53,901 nt of DNA from Balamuthia mandrillaris (taxonomy: Eukaryota; Discosea; Longamoebia; Balamuthiidae): the NCBI GenBank assembly GCA_031835245.1, contig JAVKOQ010000345.1, positions 1 through 53,901 on the forward strand, in the 5' to 3' direction. A program made the position numbers and the translations under genes. The notes under the pieces were generated by a model. That model was given only the letters and a program-made list of their open reading frames with translations. It was not told the DNA's origin and searched no databases. This document shows, piece by piece, positions 30,877 through 41,220 of this stretch; position 1 is the stretch's first letter; every line of letters starts with the position of its first letter.

Positions 30877-32964
30877 TTACCAATAATTTTGACATGAACA
30901 CTTGCCTTGATGAAAGTGATGAAAACGATTTGCATCCCTAACAACAATCTCACGACCTCGTAACTGACTAATAAGGGCTGTAGCGGCATGGCAGTTCTTG
31001 CACACTCGAAGGTTTTTCGAAATAAGCAAAGGAGTACCAGGAGGCGTTGATATGATCCCAAGTGCTATTGCCAACTTCTCGCTATGTGAATTCAAATGCT
31101 CCTCCTTCATCTTTTCATCAACATCAAGCAACACAGAGGCTGTATCAGGAACAAAGCCTGCCTGTTCCATCTCCTCTCCAAGCTTTTGCAATTCTTGGTA
31201 AATTTCGACAGTGCGAGGATGACTTCGATCATTTGCCAGAAAGGAGTGCAGCTGCCCGTCTATCTCAATACTTGACTGTCCAGGTATTTTATGCACCTTA
31301 TTTGCTTGCATGCGTGCTCGTATTTTCCTTGAAAGGTTGTGTTGACCAGAAGTTGCATAGCAATTTGCCAGAAGGACGTAAACGGCTGCATCTTTGGGAT
31401 CAAGCTTGAGGGCGTTGTGGGCAGCTTCGGTGGCTCTCTGAATGTCTTTATGCCAAAGGCATGCACCAAGCAAGGTTTTCCAAGTGACGACGTCTGGTCG
31501 TGCCATAGTATTGATAAGGTTCTGCGCCTCGCTCAGCTTGCCCGCCCGCCCAAGTACATCCACCATACTGTTGTAGTGTTGGACGTCAGGAGTGATACCA
31601 TATTCAATCGGCATAGCTTTGAAAAGCTTTGTAGCTTCCTCGCTCAAACCAGCGTGGCTACAGGCATTAAGGACCACAGCAAAGGTTTGACGGTTAGGTT
31701 TTGGGTGTGAAGGGCTTGCCAACATCTTCGAGAACAAGGCAAGAGCCTCCTTGCCGAAGCCATTGACACCGTAGGCGTTGATGGCAGCGGTCCACGCCTG
31801 AACATCAAGGGCGGCACCCATGGAGTGATAGAGAGCATCAAATTCTGCGATGGCTTCCTTTATCATTCCGCACTTGCCATACATGTTGATTACAGCGGTC
31901 TGCACGTTCATTTGGTCTTTGGTAGGCAAATGGTGCAAATTCTGGCGGATGTGGTGATGCACTTGTCGGCCTATACCTAACGCCATCTGGTCCGTACAAG
32001 CCGCGAGAAGACTGCAATAGATTTGCCCAGACTGCATTTGGATCGCTTTCTTCTCCATGAAGTGTAGCACTGCCATCGCTTGGGGTAGCAAATTGTTGGT
32101 GTGAGACGATGGAAAGGCGGGAGTGGTGGAAGAGGAAGAGTTGCGTGAGGCTTTGTGGCAAGCCGTTACGAGCTGTGCGCAGGCATCGAAGTCGACTGAA
32201 CATGGCAGCGATGGTAATAACTCCACCACTTCGGCGATGGTTTGGGCATGGCTGGTGGCATTGCATAACCTCGTCAGATAGCCAAAGTTGTGGCTGGTCA
32301 GAGGCAATTTGCTTTGCTTCATCTCCTGCCAAAGGGAAAGACCGGCCTCTGGCTTTCTACACAAGAGACAGGCCCCCAGCATGGTTCCAAATATCATCGA
32401 ATCAGGCGTGGTTGGCAAAGAAGAGCGCACCATCGCGAAGACCTGAAAGGCAGCGTCCAAGTCCGCGTGATGGGTAAACACCTTGATCAGCTGCGTACCA
32501 CACACGCTGGGCGACTTGTTGCGGAGGTGGAGCCTATTATGTGTGACCTCCTCTTTCCACAACGCCAGTAGTCTCTTGCCCAGCTCTAGATCCATTTTCT
32601 TAACGCAAGCCATAGTCATTCGACTGAAGCACCAGTCATCAACGACCACATGGCCTTTTTCTTGCTTCTCTTTGTCTAACAGCGCGCAGAGTTGCTTCGT
32701 TTCTAGGGACCCGCAAGCGGCAAGCAATGAGGTCTTGAGGGAAGAGTTTGTCTGCGTACAGGCAGGCGAGCGAGTGTGCACACGGGCAGGGAAGATACGC
32801 GCCCAGACAAGGAGGCCTGTCTGTAGGGGGGTGATAGCCCTTCCATCACTCCGTGTCCTCTTTCTGTAAAAAGCCAATGGTGCTCGCACACTTAGTGGAG
32901 GCCAACCCCTCCCACAAATCCCTCTTCTTGTTACTCCAGTTTTGGCTTGGCGTACTAAGAGCAT
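30877..32964 (-). CDS. DYW-type pentatricopeptide repeat protein (organelle RNA editing factor)
   Basis: An intronless 695-codon ORF from an ATG at 32964. The N-terminus is basic and arginine-rich (TGVTRRGICG, APLAFYRKRTRSD), which fits a mitochondrial presequence. PPR motifs of P/L/S type follow, such as TPDSMIFGTMLGACLLCRKP, DVQAWTAAINAYGVNGFGKE, TFAVVLNACSHAGLSEEATK and TPDVQHYNSMVDVLGRAGKL. The E region has the PG box HKIPGQSSIEIDGQLHSF. The last ~135 residues are the DYW deaminase domain: SHPRTVEIYQELQKL, the zinc/catalytic HSEKLA (HxE), CKNCHAA (CxxC), and a C-terminus HFHQGKCSCQNYW, so the terminal tripeptide is NYW rather than DYW. Such proteins bind organelle transcripts and deaminate specific cytidines to uridine. 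They are a hallmark of land plants, with scattered members in a few protists thought to be acquired by transfer. Lack of introns in an intron-rich neighbourhood fits that view. All catalytic residues appear intact. Confidence 0.93.
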   Translation of the reverse strand: MLLVRQAKTGVTRRGICGRGWPPLSVRAPLAFYRKRTRSDGRAITPLQTGLLVWARIFPARVHTRSPACTQTNSSLKTSLLAACGSLETKQLCALLDKEKQEKGHVVVDDWCFSRMTMACVKKMDLELGKRLLALWKEEVTHNRLHLRNKSPSVCGTQLIKVFTHHADLDAAFQVFAMVRSSLPTTPDSMIFGTMLGACLLCRKPEAGLSLWQEMKQSKLPLTSHNFGYLTRLCNATSHAQTIAEVVELLPSLPCSVDFDACAQLVTACHKASRNSSSSTTPAFPSSHTNNLLPQAMAVLHFMEKKAIQMQSGQIYCSLLAACTDQMALGIGRQVHHHIRQNLHHLPTKDQMNVQTAVINMYGKCGMIKEAIAEFDALYHSMGAALDVQAWTAAINAYGVNGFGKEALALFSKMLASPSHPKPNRQTFAVVLNACSHAGLSEEATKLFKAMPIEYGITPDVQHYNSMVDVLGRAGKLSEAQNLINTMARPDVVTWKTLLGACLWHKDIQRATEAAHNALKLDPKDAAVYVLLANCYATSGQHNLSRKIRARMQANKVHKIPGQSSIEIDGQLHSFLANDRSHPRTVEIYQELQKLGEEMEQAGFVPDTASVLLDVDEKMKEEHLNSHSEKLAIALGIISTPPGTPLLISKNLRVCKNCHAATALISQLRGREIVVRDANRFHHFHQGKCSCQNYW

Positions 32965-33313
32965 TCTTCTTGTTCTTCTTGTTCTTGTTCTTGTTCTTCT
33001 TGTTCTTGTTCTTGTTCTTGTTCTTCTTCTTCTTCTTCTTCTTCTTCTTCTTCTTCTTCTTCTCGTTGATTTCCTTTCCTTCCTTTTGTTTTTCTTTTTT
33101 ACCCAAAATGAATATTTATTTAAAGAAACAGCTTATGGTTGTTGTGGCTTGCTTGGCTTAAGAAGAGTAGTGGTAAGAGCATTCTTATTCTTCTCGTTAA
33201 AATGTTTGTGCTTCTGAAGGCAAAAGGTCTGTGTGTTGCTTTGAAACGACGAAGGCCCGCTCCACACAAAAACAAAGGCGCCAGCCCCAGAGGTTAGTGA
33301 GTGCTAGAAGAGG
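32965..33313. repeat. (TTCTTG)n-(CTT)n microsatellite in the intergenic region
   Basis: Between the PPR start and the 3' end of the LRR gene. About 32968-33062 is a compound (TTCTTG)n and (CTT)n array, pure CTT at about 33025-33062. On the PPR sense strand it is AAG-rich and lies at its start, so it could be in the 5' leader. The remaining 250 bp shows an AATATTTATTT stretch near 33110 and no gene. Confidence 0.75.
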
Positions 33314-34902
33314 TTAGCCTTCCTGTTGTAACAAAGGGCAAGCAGAGTAAACGTCGTCCCTCGTTTGCTTGGAAACGCCTTCGCAATGAGAGATGACTAG
33401 AGTTGTCAAATAGTCAGCACAGCTGCTGATGATCCCTTTGAGTTGTTTGTCAGCTATACAACAATGTGACAAATCCAAGTGTTGCAATAAACAACAGTGT
33501 CTTGCTATGAGCTCAAAGGTGGTTGCTGATAAGCTGTAGCATTTTGATAGCGCCAATGAAGTCAGATGTGGTGCTCTTGGAAGAAACAGAGAAGCAATAT
33601 CGTCCGTAAGCGTAGAACACCCAGAAAAACAAAGCCATTGTAAGTTTGGCCATGGGGATTGCTGCCTTCTGGGTTGGTCGGGGCTTCGTAGCTCCAGTGG
33701 GCAAGAGGATAAGTATAGCTTTTGCAACATTGGCAATTTGTCAAGCACATGGATCACCAAGGCGGCATCTGTAATTCCTGGACAATTACTTAGCACAAGC
33801 CACTCGAGACTCCAAGCCATAGATTGGCTTGGCTGGCCAGCAACAAGCATCTCCAAGTGCTCGTTTGCAACATTGGTATTGGATAAGCAGAGAAAATGCA
33901 AGTTATAAAGCGAAGACAAGTAAAAGATGCCCACATGGGATAAGTTAGCAAAAGATAGGTCCTGTGTCATAATCCAGAAATTGGCAGAAAGAAAGGTAAG
34001 GGAGGTAAGATCATAATAATAACACTGGGATTGAAATAGAGCACAATACACACCAGCATTTTCAATGACCGCATCTGAGCAATTCGCCACAGCGTCTTAG
34101 TGCCTTTTGTTGCCTTTTGGCAATTGGACAAATCCACCGACTTCATTTTTTTGGAGTAGCGGCATAAGAGAAGCAGCATTCTGTGCGTGATCAATGGACA
34201 ACCGGAAAAGTAGATGGTGTGAAGGTGGCTGCCACAACTTTGAAGAAAAGAGGAAATAGAGAGGTCGCTTATAAGAGCACAACGCGCAATGTTCAGGACT
34301 CGTAATTTCCCTCCTTGGCAATGCAGTGCCAAGCTCAACATTGCCACATCTAATATACGGTCAGCAAATAGGTTTGAGGAGCACAGGAAGCCTACTACCT
34401 GTCAGTTGAATGCAGGAGGACAAGTAAAGGCAGCGCAAGGACGCCCCACAATTCGACGCCAGCGTAGCTATAACATCATCGCTGGTCTGGCGTACATTGC
34501 TGAGATAGAGTGTTTCTAGGGCCGATAAATGGCGAAAGAGGGAAAGCAAGGAGGCATGGTTCACGGCGAGCCCTGACAAATCCAACGATCGTAGTTGAGG
34601 CACACATTCTAGCCTGATTTTTCGTTCGGTTTTTTCAAGTGCCCCGTTATTGGCTCTTCACGGATTACCCCAATAATGTACCAACAAACAAGAAGGTTGT
34701 ACCCAATGGACAGGAAATCACCCGTTGGAGGAACAAGTCGTTTGCAATGGGCCAGAAAAAGGTCCTCCAACCGAGGGCAGCTTTCCAGTAAGGTCTTCAA
34801 CAGTTCGCCGGTCTGGGTCAATTGGTCGAGAGACCCAATGTTATTATACAATTCGCGAAAGTCAACTCCAGAGGAGAAAAAGAGGAAAGGGGAAGAGTGA
34901 CC

Positions 34903-34936
<34 letters not shown>

Positions 34937-35767
34937 GACATTCTTGTTCTGGAAGACTTTACTCACCGGGTCGTGAAGAAGAGGGCAGCGAGACAGGGAC
35001 AAGAAACATAGACGTTTGCATTTGACAAGACCTTCCAGAAGAGCACAATTGGTGAGCTTGCGACACGCGAAAAGGCTGAGTTCTTCCAGCGTGGGATGAA
35101 GAGAGTTGGTGATGGAGATCAAGCTTTCATCCGTCAAAACAGAACAGCGAGTAAGGTCGAGAACGCGCAGGCTGACGTGACAGGGAGAGAAGGTGAGCCT
35201 CTGGAGTGCCCCTTCAGTGAGGCGAAAGCAGCGGCCCAAGCGGAGGCTGCAAAGAGTGGGAGGTAACATATCGAAGAGGCGAATCAAACCAGAAGCAGAA
35301 ACATTGTAACAGCCACTCAGGTCCAAACACTGTAGCCGATGGCAATTGGCGTCAGCCAGGGAGGAGAGCAGCCCCTCTTCCGTCACCTGGGTGGCACCAC
35401 TCAGCACCAACTCTTCCATGTTGCTGTCCATAAAGAGTGGTAGCGTATAATCTTGCAGCGTACGCAACTTTATGCAGCCCGCCAAGAGCTTCCTTCTAAG
35501 ATGCAAAGGAAGCTGCGAAATGGGAGTGGCTGTGGCTGTGGTGCTTCTGCCCCCTGATGGTGGGGTGGTGTTGCCCGCTCCACCTCCCTGTAAGACAACC
35601 ACTGGGTGCAAGCTTGCCACTCGCAGGCTCAGTTTGGCCAACCTTTGTAAGGAGGCCTGTTTGCAGCCCGCAACAATCCTCTCTTCTTCTTGTTCATGTT
35701 CTTGTTCATGTTCTTCTTGATCTTCTTCTTCTTCTTGTTCTTCCTGTATTCCTTGCCCTTCCCTCAT
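33314..35767 (-). CDS. AMN1/F-box-type leucine-rich repeat protein
   Basis: It starts at an ATG at 35767 with an acidic EQEEEEDQEEHEQEHEQEEE tract, then many cysteine-containing LRRs of the AMN1/FBXL type: LQCLDLSGCYNVSASGLIRL, LCSLRLGRCFRLTEGALQRL, LRVLDLTRCSVLTDESLISI, LEELSLFACRKLTNCALLEG, LRSLDLSGLAVNHASLLSLF, LRVLNIARCALISDLSISSF, LEWLVLSNCPGITDAALVIH and LQHLDLSHCCIADKQLKGII. The gene ends QQEG and a stop at 33314. At least six exons can be followed, with a (GA)n tract at 34901-34930 in one intron. These repeats often serve as substrate-recognition modules of SCF ubiquitin ligases, but I see no clear F-box at the N-terminus, so ligase membership is only a possibility. Some middle exon borders (33960-34620) are approximate. 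Confidence 0.85.
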
Positions 35768-35976
35768 GCTGCTGGTGAAGTGATGCAATTCGGAAGGTTC
35801 GTGACGTCGTGAGTGAGCCAGGAAGCAGGTTAGCTGAAGCAAATGGGGGGCGGTAGTGCGTGAAGGCCTCTCTTCCCGTTTTTTTTTTTTTTTTGCTTCC
35901 ACCACCAAAAGCTAGCGAAGAACGAAGAAGAAGGAGAAGCACAAGGAGAAGCACAAGGAGAAGAGCTGACAATCCA

Positions 35977-37279
35977 ATGATGGACATAGAGAAAGCAGCC
36001 CCCAAAAGCGGCACCGTCATAGAGAAGGAAACCGGGAGCGCCCTTGACATCTTGTTGCACCCATTGGTCATCATCAACATTTCTGACCACTACACGCGGG
36101 CCAAGGTCACCACCGAACAGGCCGACCCCAGAGTCATTGGTGCCTTGATGGGCGTTCAATCTGGTCGTAACGTTGAAATTTTCAACTCCTTCGAACTGGT
36201 CTACAATGAGGTGGAGGGTGCTGTTGTCATTGATTTGGACTATCTCAAAAGAAAGCAGGAACAATGTACGCCGCCGCTTTGATCCTGCAGTGCTAGTGGA
36301 CTAACATACATACTCTCCATCTATTGTACTCCAGTCGAGACCGTGTTCAAGGGGCAAGACCTTTTGGGCTGGTACTCCACCGGCAAAGAGTGCAAACCTT
36401 CAGACATTGAGATTCACAATCAGGTGCGTTGTTCTTTATTTCTTGTGAAACTTAAAAACCAAGTGGTGAAGAGGGCTGCTCAGCTAACATGATTTTGGTA
36501 GTTTATGGGCATTAACGAGAGCCCTCTCTACTTGTTGTTGGATCCCGTGGCCTCCACCGTGAGCAGGGAGCTCCCCATTACTATCTTCGAGTCCGAGCTC
36601 CGAATCATCAACGACGAGCCCACAATGCTCTTTTCCACTGTACCTTATAAGATAGAAACCGTTGAGGCGGAACGTATTTCGGTTGATCATGTGGCTCACG
36701 TCACCTCTGGCCACTCTGAAGGCTCCCAACGTACTAATTTTACTCTCTATGTTATTTTGCTAGCCTCCCTACTCTTATTATTAACCCTTGTGTTTTGCAG
36801 TCGCTTCTCACTTGATGGGAATGCACAACGCCATCAAAATGTTGCACATGAGGATTCAACTTTTGCGTAACTTTCTTGTGGCCACAGCCCAAGGTATCTA
36901 TCTTTCTTTATTGCCTTTAAAACACTTACAAACACTAACTTTTGGTTGGTGTCTGCTATTCTCGTCAGGTAAAATCCCAAAGGAGCATGGCCTGCTTCGT
37001 GAGACGGTTGCTTTGTGTAATCTTCTTCCCGCTATAGATACGGAACAATTCAAGGAAGAGTTTGTGAAGGTAATTTTCTTCTCCCCGCTCTTCTTTTGCT
37101 ATTTTGTTGTTTGCTAACATCGCTGCTTCATGCCTGGTTAGGATTACAACGACGCTCTGTTGGTGACCTACTTGGCAAGCATTACCAAGGGATCCAACAT
37201 TATCAACGAGCTGGTTGACCGCTATAACACTGCCTATGAGCGCCAAAGCCGCAGGCGTGGCTTCGCTGGCTTTTTCTAA
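35977..37279 (+). CDS. CSN6: COP9 signalosome subunit 6 (CSN6)
   Basis: Six exons (35977-36265, 36335-36423, 36502-36730, 36801-36893, 36969-37069, 37142-37279) keep phase and give about 312 residues, close to the usual length. The MPN domain begins ALDILLHPLVIINISDHYTR and continues VIGALMGVQSGRNVEIFNSF and FKGQDLLGWYSTGKE. The zinc-binding JAMM residues are absent, as expected for the inactive MPN partner of CSN5. TVEAERISVDHVAHVTSG and the C-terminal helices HNAIKMLHMRIQLLRNFLV and NIINELVDRYNTAYERQSRR match CSN6. The complex removes Nedd8 from cullins, regulating SCF-type ubiquitin ligases in nucleus and cytoplasm. It is divergent from the LRR gene (209 bp apart, containing three GAAGCACAAGGA-like units near 35936-35960). 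Confidence 0.95.
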
Positions 37280-37429
37280 TTGTGCAAAGTTTATTAAGAG
37301 TAGTGCTTATTCAACACTCGCAATAACAACAACAAGCCTCAGCACGTCACCATTTTTTTGTTGGAAAAAAAAAAACGTGCGTTGCGCTGAATTCTCAATG
37401 AGCTGCGCGAGAGGATGTTGTCCCTTCTC

Positions 37430-40143
37430 TTAAATGAGGCCTCTCCGTCTTTTGTAATCATTGACAGAGAGGCACTTGCCGGGTTTAGGGGCTGTGCGAG
37501 AGGATGGCGCGGTGGAAGAGGCTGCTTGTGATGGTTGGCCTGCTGATGATGATTTAAACTTTCGCTTCTTTTGCTTGTGTCCGTCCTTGGATGGAGTGTT
37601 TGCGGAGAGGTCTAAATCAAGCTCAAAATCATCATGTGCCTTAAGTAAGGAGCCGTCTTCTTTGTCCTCTTTTGCTGGCTGTTCTGTTTCATCTTTTTTC
37701 TTTGTCTTTGCAATGGCACCCACAGTATTTTGGGTGGGCTGTGGCCCCGCTGGAGCACTACCTTCCTTCTCTTTACCTTTGCTCTTTAGCCAGAAATTAT
37801 TCTAGTGAGTAGAATATATATATACAGCGCAAAAACGCAGGAAAATGAGCGCTTACCTCCTTATCTCCTTCATGGTACTTGGTAATGACAAGCGTTGTTG
37901 GTTGTGTTGGGCGGCGTGAAAACGGATCCAAATCCTGTGGACCTCCGTTTTTAGCTTGCTGTGCGTTGTACACCGTTGTTCCGATTAGTACTTGAAGGAG
38001 AAGAGAAACATAGAAACAGTAAGAAAGAAAGAAACCTTTTGGTTGTGTTTAGTGAGTTCAACATTTCGTAGTTTGTTCCTTTTGTTCAAATCCGCAATGT
38101 TGATGCCTTTATCTTCAGTTTTGCGGGATTCCTCTGACTGTTTAACCTTGGCTAGCGATTTACTAATCTGCTCTACTGTAAGAGGAGAATAATTATGGAA
38201 AAACTCAAAGGTTTGTATAGAGATGTCAGGGTAATCAAGGTCATTAAAAGGATATTCTTCAAGATTGCCAGCCTCCTCAGCCGCTTTGAGTTGCGACATA
38301 AGTTGTGCTTTGTATGCTGCTAGACGTGGATGTTTTCCCTTTCGTCGGAGGTTGCCTTTTACGATTCGATCAACGTCCGCCTTTTTTAACAATCCTCGTT
38401 AACGTTTTCTCATACTGAATGAAACAGTGAGCAAGACCAACGTACTTCCGTGTATACATAGTTTTGTAGCTTCCTCAGGGCGTCTTGCTTCTTCTCGATA
38501 TCTTTGCGTGACGGGAAAGGAAGGCCCTCTTTTTTCATCTCAGCAACCCATTTCGTATACTCGCTCTGACATCAGAATTGACGAAAACGAGGACGTAAGG
38601 CATGTAACAAAACAACTGCACCAAAACAAAACAAATCAAACAAACCGGCGTGAATTCAGAATTGGATACATAGCTCACTTTGAACGTGGTACGTCCATGG
38701 CTAGCATGAGCTATTTCCAACACCTTTAAAGTGTCCAGTTTTCCTACTTGGTACCTTTTTTCTCCTTCCTGTACAGCTATAATCAATAATAAGTTAGTTC
38801 GGTACCAATACGGCCCAAACCTGCTCAAAAAGACGTACAAATAATCTCGGCCACACGGTATGTGCGTCTCTGATTGTTGTCAAGACCGAGACCAACCCTC
38901 ACAAAGAAACCGGGAGCGTTCTCAGCAAAAATGGGAAGCTCAATCCACTTCTCCAATTGATTGCGACTGAGTCGTAGTTTGTTAAACTGATCGAGGGTGG
39001 GTGGTTCCTGCTCTTGTACATCTCTTCTCCGGACTTTTTCTCTGGCAGCCTCATTTTCTTCCTCATCTTCCTCCTCAGCTTCTTTGTATCGCTAGCGAAG
39101 ATGAGACGTGTTAGCGGAGACGTGTTGCTTGATTGCTTAACAGAGAGAGAGAGAGAGAGAGAGAGAAGATATCCCAAGTGCAACGACAAGGAAACCAACG
39201 TTTTGCCTCGCTGAATGTGAAGCGGAACGACGTTCAGTTGTATCAACATACTCTTCTTCTTCTTCTTCTTCCTCTTCGGCTGACTCTGAAGAAATATCCA
39301 GCTTGCTTTGGACCTTTGCATCATAAAGTTAGGACCAGATAACCGGACAATGATGTAATGGGAGGGTTATTACTTTTGTTTTGGAGGAGGCAGCAGCCTT
39401 CCGCTTGGCAGACAGTTTCGATAAGGCTGCTTGTTTGCTTTCTTTGGCAGTGGCAAGTGCTCGCGAGCGGCTGCTTCCTACAGTCACTCGCGTTAGACGT
39501 CAGAATCGAGAAGAAATCATAAGGGAGGGGAATATACGAGAAGCCTCGCTACTACTGCGCTTCATTTGCTTTTCTTTGAGCTTCTTCCTCATTTGGAACC
39601 GTTCTAGAGCCGCTTTGCGTTTTTCATATCTCTCGTTCAAAATCTGCTCTCGTTCCAACTCAGGCATTTTCTCCAAACTGCAAGATAGAAGTGAGGTGCT
39701 ACAAAGTGGACAGAGAGCACTACTTTAGAATCAACGTACGCGCGTCGATCGGCTTCATCTATGTAGAGGTCCTCGTCATAGCCGTCATCGAATTCTGACT
39801 CGGAAGAGTCAACTTCTGCGGGGGAAGAGGCCTTCCTGTGGGCAGCATTGAAAAAAGAAAAAAAGAGGGTGTTTGAACAAACCAAGAAAGTGCAAATAAA
39901 TAAACAACGCACAAAAACAACGTCAACAACGGCAGCAACAAGAGCAGGCACTTACGCTTGTAGCGCTTTCCTCTTCTTCAGTGGAACGGGCGCACTGCTG
40001 GCTTTGCCCCCAGCCTCTTCCACTTGCTCGCTCTCCTCTTCCTCCGCTCCCTCCTCTTCCGAGGAAGGGTCATCGGAAAGGGAGGCTATCTCTCCCTCTT
40101 CCTCCGAATCTGAATAAGAGGGACGTCTTGTGCGTGTGGACAT
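37430..40143 (-). CDS. RTF1: RTF1, Paf1 complex subunit with Plus3 domain
   Basis: The ATG at 40143 begins MSTRTRRPSYSDSEEEGEIA, an acidic serine-rich N-terminus, followed by SSESEFDDGYDEDLYIDEAD (the 'DDGYDEDLYGD' signature of RTF1), RERILNERYEKRKAALERFQ and RALATAKESKQAALSKLSAK. The Plus3 domain spans about 39000-38430: HPPSISLTN near its start, FNKLRLSRNQLEKWIELPIF, FFVRVGLG, YQVGKLDTLKVLEIAHASHG and FTKWVAEM-like SEYTKWVAEMKKEGLPFPSR. The C-terminal half has NLRRKGKHPRLAAYKAQLMS, SLAKVKQSEESRKTEDKGIN, DLDPFSRRPTQPTTLV and an end LSVNDYKRRRGLI. RTF1 couples RNA polymerase II elongation to H2B ubiquitination and H3K4 methylation. About ten exons are present. It is convergent with CSN6, 150 bp between stops. 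Confidence 0.93.
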
Positions 40144-40249
40144 TCCCTTCTCTCTCTTGCCTCTAGTTGATGTTCTGTTTCTGCAGCAGGGCGTGGTTGG
40201 TTGTTGCTCTGTTTTTCTTCATGAGGGCCGCGGCGGGGGAAGACCCCTC

Positions 40250-40333
40250 AATCATACCCGTGCGCACAAAGTTGGACACCTGCCCTCCCCAAATCATACC
40301 CGTGCGCACAAAGTTGGACACCTGCCCTCCCCA
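40250..40333. repeat. Perfect 42-bp tandem duplication in the RTF1/SCYL1 divergent promoter
   Basis: Two identical 42-bp units, 40250-40291 and 40292-40333, each containing ACCCGTGCGCACAAAGTTGG and ACACCTGCCCTCCCC. They contain GTGCGCAC, a palindrome, and CACCTG, an E-box-like word. The duplication lies in the 338-bp gap between two divergent gene starts. Just before the SCYL1-like start is a short (CAG)n at 40453-40480. Confidence 0.85.
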
Positions 40334-40481
40334 AAAACCAAAATAAGGGCCGGAGAGAAGCTCTCTCCTGTTGCCAGCAACAGCAGCTGCTCCCTCAGCT
40401 AGGCTCAGTATCCTCCGAAGAGCAGCCCTCCAAAAATAAAGCCTCCCGGCCAGCAGCACAGCAGCAGCAGCAGCAGCAGCA

Positions 40482-41033
40482 ATGGGAATACAACAGTCAC
40501 AATTCCCATACGAGGTAGGGGAAGCCACCTCCACCAACCACCAATGGAGCCTCCACCAGGGTGTACGCAAGGTAGTACTCTCCTTCCTTTCTCCTTCTTC
40601 TCCTCGTACTCCTCCCTCCCCCTCCTCAATTCAACCGACCCCTCCACTACACCACCTTGTTTCCTTCCCACTGACGCTTGTTGTTGGCTGTTTCCTCTGT
40701 GACCGTGTTAGGAGGATGGCTCTCGTGTTTCCATCTTCATTTTTGATAAAGTAAAACCAGACTTGGTATCGCCTCATACCACTGCTGCTGCCAACATGTT
40801 CCGCAGGATGAAGACGTTGCGGCACCCCAACCTGCTGCCCTATCTCGACGGGCTGGAACTCCCCACAAAGTACTACATAGTTACAGAGTGCGTTGTGCCT
40901 CTTGTTGTTGACCTTGAAAAAGGTGCTCCTCAGAAGGAGGTCAGCCTTTCGTGGGGTCTTGCTCAAGTTTTGGTACTCTTTCTGCTCTTACCTTTCACCC
41001 ATGTGGTTCACTCGACTGGCATTTTGCTCTTTT

Positions 41034-41130
<97 letters not shown>

Positions 41131-41171
41131 CCTCACTCACCTCACCTCACTCACCTCACTTCATCTCACCC

Positions 41172-41220
<49 letters not shown>

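Noticed and set aside
32942-33217. Leu/Val/Phe-rich frame suggesting a membrane protein
   Set aside because: It is a translation of the (TTCTTG)n/(CTT)n repeat.
40250-40333. CRISPR-like repeat
   Set aside because: Only two units directly adjacent, without spacers, in a eukaryotic promoter.
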